A stretch of 64,000 nucleotides of DNA from Acidipropionibacterium virtanenii (lineage in GTDB: Bacteria > Actinomycetota > Actinomycetes > Propionibacteriales > Propionibacteriaceae). Below are positions 59,792 to 64,000 of the stretch, in pieces (positions within the stretch are counted from its first letter, which is position 1; every line of letters starts with the position of its first letter). The notes below the pieces were generated by a model that saw nothing but the letters and a program-made list of their open reading frames with translations, did no database searches and had not been told where the DNA came from. A program made the translations under genes and the position numbers. The stretch is from contig NZ_CP025198.1 in assembly GCF_003325455.1 (NCBI RefSeq), forward strand, positions 682,001 to 746,000, read 5' to 3'.

Positions 59792-60768
59792 TGGCCCGCA
59801 AGGAGCTCGGCCCGCACGCCCTGGAGGTCTCGCGGGCGGTGGCCCGGATGATCGACGGCGTGCCCCGGGCGGTCGTCGGATGCTCCGGAGGCCCCGATTC
59901 CCTGGCCCTGGCACTGGGCGCCCGGTGGGCGGCCCGGCGAACCGGCACGACGCTCATCGCGGTGGTCGTCGACCACCAGCTCCAGGAGGGATCCGCGCAG
60001 GTGGCGGCCGAGGCCGCGGAGACGGTGACCGAGCGGGGCATCGAGGCCCGGGTGGTGACCGTGGACATCCCCGGCGGCCGCGACGGACAGTCCTTCGAGT
60101 GTGGACCGGAGGCCGCCGCCCGTACTGCCCGGCGCGCCGCCCTGTCGCAGGTCGCCGGCGCCGATCCGGTGCTGCTGGGCCACACACTCGACGATCAGGC
60201 CGAGACGGTGCTGCTGGGGCTGGCCAGGGGATCGGGGACGGCGAGTCTCGCCGGGATCAGGCCTCGGGCCGGCAGGTTCTGGCACCCGCTGCTGGGGGTG
60301 CGCCGGGCCACCACGCGGGCCGCCTGCCGGGAATGGGGTGTGACGCCGTGGCAGGATCCGCAGAACGCCGACCCCGCCTTCCTGCGCTCCCGGGTGCGCC
60401 GGGAGACGATGCCGATGCTGGAGCGCGGCCTGGGACCGGGCATCGCCGAGGCGCTGGCCCGCACGGCGTCCCTCCTCCAGGGGGACGAGGAGATCCTCGA
60501 CGCGATCACCGGCGACTGGCTCGAGTCGCAGGGGGCCGATACCGGCCACCTTCCCCTGCAGCCGCTCGCCGCGGCGCCGACCGGCCTGTCGCGCCGGGTG
60601 GTGAAGGCCTGGCTGGCCGGGGCGGGCGTGGATGCCTCCTTCGCCCATGTGGAGTCGGTCCGCGGACTGTGCCGGTCCGAGGGCGGCCGGGGGGTCGATC
60701 TTCCCGGCGCCCGGGTGGAGCGCCGGGGTCGCCAGCTCGTTCTGGTGGTGGCCGCTCCCACGCGCTGA
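59791..60768 (+). CDS. tilS: tRNA(Ile)-lysidine synthase
   Basis: Converts C34 to lysidine in tRNA-Ile2 so that it reads AUA. It is 325 residues long with the PP-loop SGGPDSLALALG at 32-43, VVVDHQLQEGSAQVA, and LLGHTLDDQAETVLLGLARGSG. The shortened C-terminal domain is normal for actinobacteria. The ATG shares a base with the dacB stop. Confidence 0.95.
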   Translation: MARKELGPHALEVSRAVARMIDGVPRAVVGCSGGPDSLALALGARWAARRTGTTLIAVVVDHQLQEGSAQVAAEAAETVTERGIEARVVTVDIPGGRDGQSFECGPEAAARTARRAALSQVAGADPVLLGHTLDDQAETVLLGLARGSGTASLAGIRPRAGRFWHPLLGVRRATTRAACREWGVTPWQDPQNADPAFLRSRVRRETMPMLERGLGPGIAEALARTASLLQGDEEILDAITGDWLESQGADTGHLPLQPLAAAPTGLSRRVVKAWLAGAGVDASFAHVESVRGLCRSEGGRGVDLPGARVERRGRQLVLVVAAPTR

Positions 60769-60822
60769 GGCCACCTCCGACCACCCGCGACCCGGGGTGC
60801 CCGAGGCGGGTAGGCTGCCGCC

Positions 60823-61377
<555 letters not shown>

Positions 61378-61384
61378 CGCCATC

Positions 61385-61415
61385 GCCCGCCTCCGTAGCC
61401 GTGACGGAGGCGGGC
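61385..61415 (+). terminator. Hairpin terminator after hpt
   Basis: Perfect 12-bp stem GCCCGCCTCCGT / ACGGAGGCGGGC with loop AGCCGTG, 7 bp after the hpt stop. It separates hpt from ftsH. Confidence 0.85.
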
Positions 61416-61516
61416 AGGTCAGAAGGGGCAGGGGCTTCGGGGAGGCGGCGGCACATGCCGGTCGCGAACCCGGGCGCAGGTCGGGCGGAGGAGCTGGGGC
61501 GGCGCTGGTAAGGTCA

Positions 61517-63799
61517 GTGGCTGACCCTCACCGTCCCGGCTCTAGGCAGTACATGAAAAACGCGTCGCGTATATTCCGCGGTCCGCTGTTGTGGATCCTG
61601 CTTGCGATCATCGCCATCATCACGGTACTCAATCTCACGAGTTCCATGGCTGGCGCCAAGGATATTCCCACATCGCAGGCCATCTCCATGATCAACGGGA
61701 CGGACAAGCTCAAAGAGGTCGTCCTGACCGACGGCGATCAGACCATCCAGATCACCAATTCCAAGGGCGAGCAGTTCCGTTCGTACTGGGTCGGCGATCA
61801 GAGCGACCAGATCATCAACCAGCTGAACGAGCGGGTCGAGAACAAGACCATCGGCACCTGGAAGGGCGAGAACCCCCAGCCCAGCGTGTGGAAGTCGCTT
61901 CTGGTCAACATGCTGCCGTTCGTCATCATGATTGTGGTGTTCCTGTGGTTCTTCAACGCGGCGCAGGGCATGGGCGGGCGCGGCGGCGTCATGAATTTCG
62001 GGAAGTCCAAGGCCAGTGTGGGCACCAAGGACACCCCCAAGACGACCTTCCAGGATGTCGCCGGCGTCCAGGAGGCCATCGACGAGCTCCAGGAGATCCG
62101 CGAGTTCCTCTCCGAACCGGCGAAGTTCCAGCGGGTCGGCGCGAAGATCCCCAAGGGAGTCCTGCTCTACGGGCCTCCCGGTACCGGCAAGACACTGCTG
62201 GCCAGGGCGGTCGCCGGCGAGGCCGGCGTCCCCTTCTTCTCGATCTCGGGCTCTGATTTCGTCGAGATGTTCGTCGGCGTGGGCGCCTCCCGCGTCCGCG
62301 ATCTGTTCGAGCAGGCCAAGGAGGCCGCCCCGGCCATCATCTTCATCGATGAGATCGACGCCGTGGGCCGCCATCGCGGCGCCGGCATGGGCGGCGGGCA
62401 CGACGAGCGCGAGCAGACGCTCAACCAGCTGCTCGTCGAGATGGACGGCTTCGACGTCCACGGCGGCGTCATCCTCATCGCCGCCACCAACCGGCCCGAC
62501 GTGCTCGACCCGGCACTGCTGCGCCCCGGCCGCTTCGACCGCCAGATCGGCGTCGAGGCCCCCGACATGGAGGGGCGCGTCAAGATCCTCCAGGTGCATG
62601 CCGAGGGCAAGCCGATGGCCGACAACGTCGATCTGGCGAGCATCGCCCGGCGGACTCCCGGGATGACCGGCGCCGACCTGGCCAACGTCCTCAACGAGGC
62701 CGCCCTGCTCACCGCCCGCAACAACCTGCCGGTGATCGGCAACGGAGAACTCGACGAGGCCATCGACCGGGTGATCGCCGGGCCCCAGAAGAAGACCCGG
62801 ATCATGGACGACCACGAGAGACTCGTGACCGCCTACCACGAGGGCGGGCACGCGCTGGTCGCCGCGGCGATGCCGGGCACCGATCCGGTGCAGAAGATCA
62901 CGATCCTGCCGCGCGGCCGGGCGCTGGGCTACACCATGGTGATGCCCGACGCCGACAAGTACTCCCAGACCCGCGGCGAGCTGCTCGATCAGATGGCGTA
63001 CATGATGGGCGGGCGGGCCGCCGAGGAACTCATCTTCCACGATCCCTCGACCGGAGCCTCCAACGACATCGAGAAGGCCACCAAGGTGGCCCGCGCGATG
63101 GTGACCCAGTACGGCCTGTCGGCCAGGGTCGGCACCGTCCAGCTGGGATCGGGGGATTCCGAGCCCTTCCTCGGGATGACCGCAGGCCAGGACCGCGACT
63201 ACTCCGAGCAGACGGCGTCGGTGGTCGACACCGAGGTGCGCCAGCTGCTGGAGACCGCCCACCAGGAGGCCTTCGACTGCCTGGTGGCCAACAGGCCCGT
63301 GCTCGACGAGCTGGTGCGTCAGCTCTTCGCCAAGGAGACCCTCTCCAAGGCCGAGGTGGCCCACGTCTTCGAGGCTCTGCAGAAGTGGCCCTCGCGCGGC
63401 TCCTTCACCGGCTCGGACAAGCGGATCCCCTCGACGATCCCCCCGATCACTCCTCCGGCGGTGGCCTCGCCCGCCGATCCCCAGGGTGCGATCGGCACGG
63501 GTGCGGGCTCCGGCTCCGGGGAGGCAGCGCCGGCTGAACAGTCCGCGTCGCCCGCTCCGGCGGGTCCATCGGCTTCGGCGGATTCCGCCGCCGGGCAGGA
63601 TCCGGCCGCCCAGGATCCGGCTCCCGGATGGCATGCGCCCACCGACTGGGCGCCGCCGGGCTGGGATCCGAAGTCCGCCGGCTCCGGCGGCGACGGCCGG
63701 ACGGGGCACGACGGCGGCGAGAATCCCGACGATCAGGGTTCCCAGGACTCCGGCGGCCAGGGCTCTGGTGGGCAGAGCCCGTGGGCACCGAAACAGTGA
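61517..63799 (+). CDS. ftsH: ATP-dependent zinc metalloprotease FtsH
   Basis: Membrane-bound AAA+ protease for quality control. It is 760 residues from the GTG at 61517; the ATG at 61553 ([10 protein letters not shown]) is a plausible alternative. Two helices ([20 protein letters not shown] and [19 protein letters not shown]) flank the external domain. Walker A is GPPGTGKT at about 219, Walker [16 protein letters not shown], and the second region of homology [19 protein letters not shown]. The zinc site is HEGGH at about 441 (Gly for the usual Ala), and the third ligand lies in ASNDIEKAT. About 130 C-terminal residues are Pro/Gly/Ser/Asp-rich and disordered. Confidence 0.96.
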   Translation: MADPHRPGSRQYMKNASRIFRGPLLWILLAIIAIITVLNLTSSMAGAKDIPTSQAISMINGTDKLKEVVLTDGDQTIQITNSKGEQFRSYWVGDQSDQIINQLNERVENKTIGTWKGENPQPSVWKSLLVNMLPFVIMIVVFLWFFNAAQGMGGRGGVMNFGKSKASVGTKDTPKTTFQDVAGVQEAIDELQEIREFLSEPAKFQRVGAKIPKGVLLYGPPGTGKTLLARAVAGEAGVPFFSISGSDFVEMFVGVGASRVRDLFEQAKEAAPAIIFIDEIDAVGRHRGAGMGGGHDEREQTLNQLLVEMDGFDVHGGVILIAATNRPDVLDPALLRPGRFDRQIGVEAPDMEGRVKILQVHAEGKPMADNVDLASIARRTPGMTGADLANVLNEAALLTARNNLPVIGNGELDEAIDRVIAGPQKKTRIMDDHERLVTAYHEGGHALVAAAMPGTDPVQKITILPRGRALGYTMVMPDADKYSQTRGELLDQMAYMMGGRAAEELIFHDPSTGASNDIEKATKVARAMVTQYGLSARVGTVQLGSGDSEPFLGMTAGQDRDYSEQTASVVDTEVRQLLETAHQEAFDCLVANRPVLDELVRQLFAKETLSKAEVAHVFEALQKWPSRGSFTGSDKRIPSTIPPITPPAVASPADPQGAIGTGAGSGSGEAAPAEQSASPAPAGPSASADSAAGQDPAAQDPAPGWHAPTDWAPPGWDPKSAGSGGDGRTGHDGGENPDDQGSQDSGGQGSGGQSPWAPKQ

Positions 63800-63828
63800 T
63801 CGTCGCCCTGAGTGCCTAGGATCGGCGT

Positions 63829-64000
63829 GTGACCACCGGAGAGACGCAGATCCCAGACCAGATCGATCGACGGGTTGACGGGCCCGCCGCCGAATATCCC
63901 GCGGTCGACGAGGCGCGTGCCGCCGCCGCCGTCCGGGAGTTCCTCGCGGCGATCGGCGAGGACCCGGACCGCGAGGGGCTCCGCGACACCCCCGGACGGG
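63829..64000 (+). CDS. folE: GTP cyclohydrolase I, N-terminal part (runs off the window)
   Basis: First step of folate synthesis, GTP to dihydroneopterin triphosphate. Only 57 codons are inside the window, from the GTG at 63829. After a short variable lead they read AAAVREFLAAIGEDPDREGL then RDTPGR, the conserved front of FolE. The ftsH-folE order is standard in actinobacteria and supports the call. The active-site residues are beyond the edge. Confidence 0.9.
   Translation, partial: MTTGETQIPDQIDRRVDGPAAEYPAVDEARAAAAVREFLAAIGEDPDREGLRDTPGR

Overview
The window is a GC-rich actinobacterial chromosome segment. Gene order and content point to the Propionibacteriaceae (Propionibacterium/Acidipropionibacterium type), but this is inferred from synteny and codon use, not from a marker gene. 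Two blocks match the conserved actinobacterial backbone: helicase / methyltransferase / topA / (CYTH-like) / tmk / holB at 12.5-23.3 kb, and ppa / dacB / tilS / hpt / ftsH / folE at 57.7-64 kb. The last gene, folE, runs off the right edge.

Region 1 (1-12.4 kb) is an accessory island of conflict genes, many in decay. It opens with an RHS/YD-repeat polymorphic-toxin locus. The N-terminal half carries two frameshifts and then breaks. The 3' half is intact and ends in a lower-GC toxin tip, followed by a coupled candidate immunity gene and a third coupled gene. That third gene is cut by a complete 1,680-bp IS1380-family element (5071-6750) with a 4-bp CTAG target duplication. The element's own transposase has an internal amber codon. 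Downstream come a frameshifted MazF/PemK toxin, an SMC-like ATPase, an AbiEi/AbiEii pair with its operator, a relic RHH-RelE pair, a HEPN-type Abi protein, and a live RHH / Phd / RelE cluster.

Region 2 (12.5-29.5 kb) is housekeeping: an MrfA-like helicase, a methyltransferase, DUF2249, topoisomerase I, thymidylate kinase, DNA polymerase III delta', DoxX, PSP1, a TAP-like lipoprotein peptidase and a DUF885 peptidase. tRNA-Thr(CGU) follows, then a small accessory patch (YefM/YoeB, a CGNR regulator, membrane proteins) up to 32.5 kb.

Region 3 (34.9-49.6 kb) is a divergent peptide-handling cluster. Leftward are a glutamine amidotransferase/serine-hydrolase fusion, a membrane dipeptidase and a class IV aminotransferase. 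Rightward are an Opp/Dpp-type ABC importer, an LD-carboxypeptidase, an AsnC-type regulator, two class A beta-lactamase-like hydrolases and a C45-type Ntn acyltransferase/hydrolase. Taken together they suggest uptake and breakdown of unusual peptides (D-residue, gamma-linked or beta-lactam-like). I regard this as the most likely undescribed system in the window.

Region 4 (49.7-57.6 kb) holds a small HTH protein with a VWA protein, glnK-amtB, a membrane-anchored serine hydrolase, a zinc-ribbon membrane protein, a SixA phosphatase, a CE7 esterase and a TRM11-like methyltransferase. Large palindromes recur between genes along the window. One family has two copies, and one palindrome is perfect over 66 bp.
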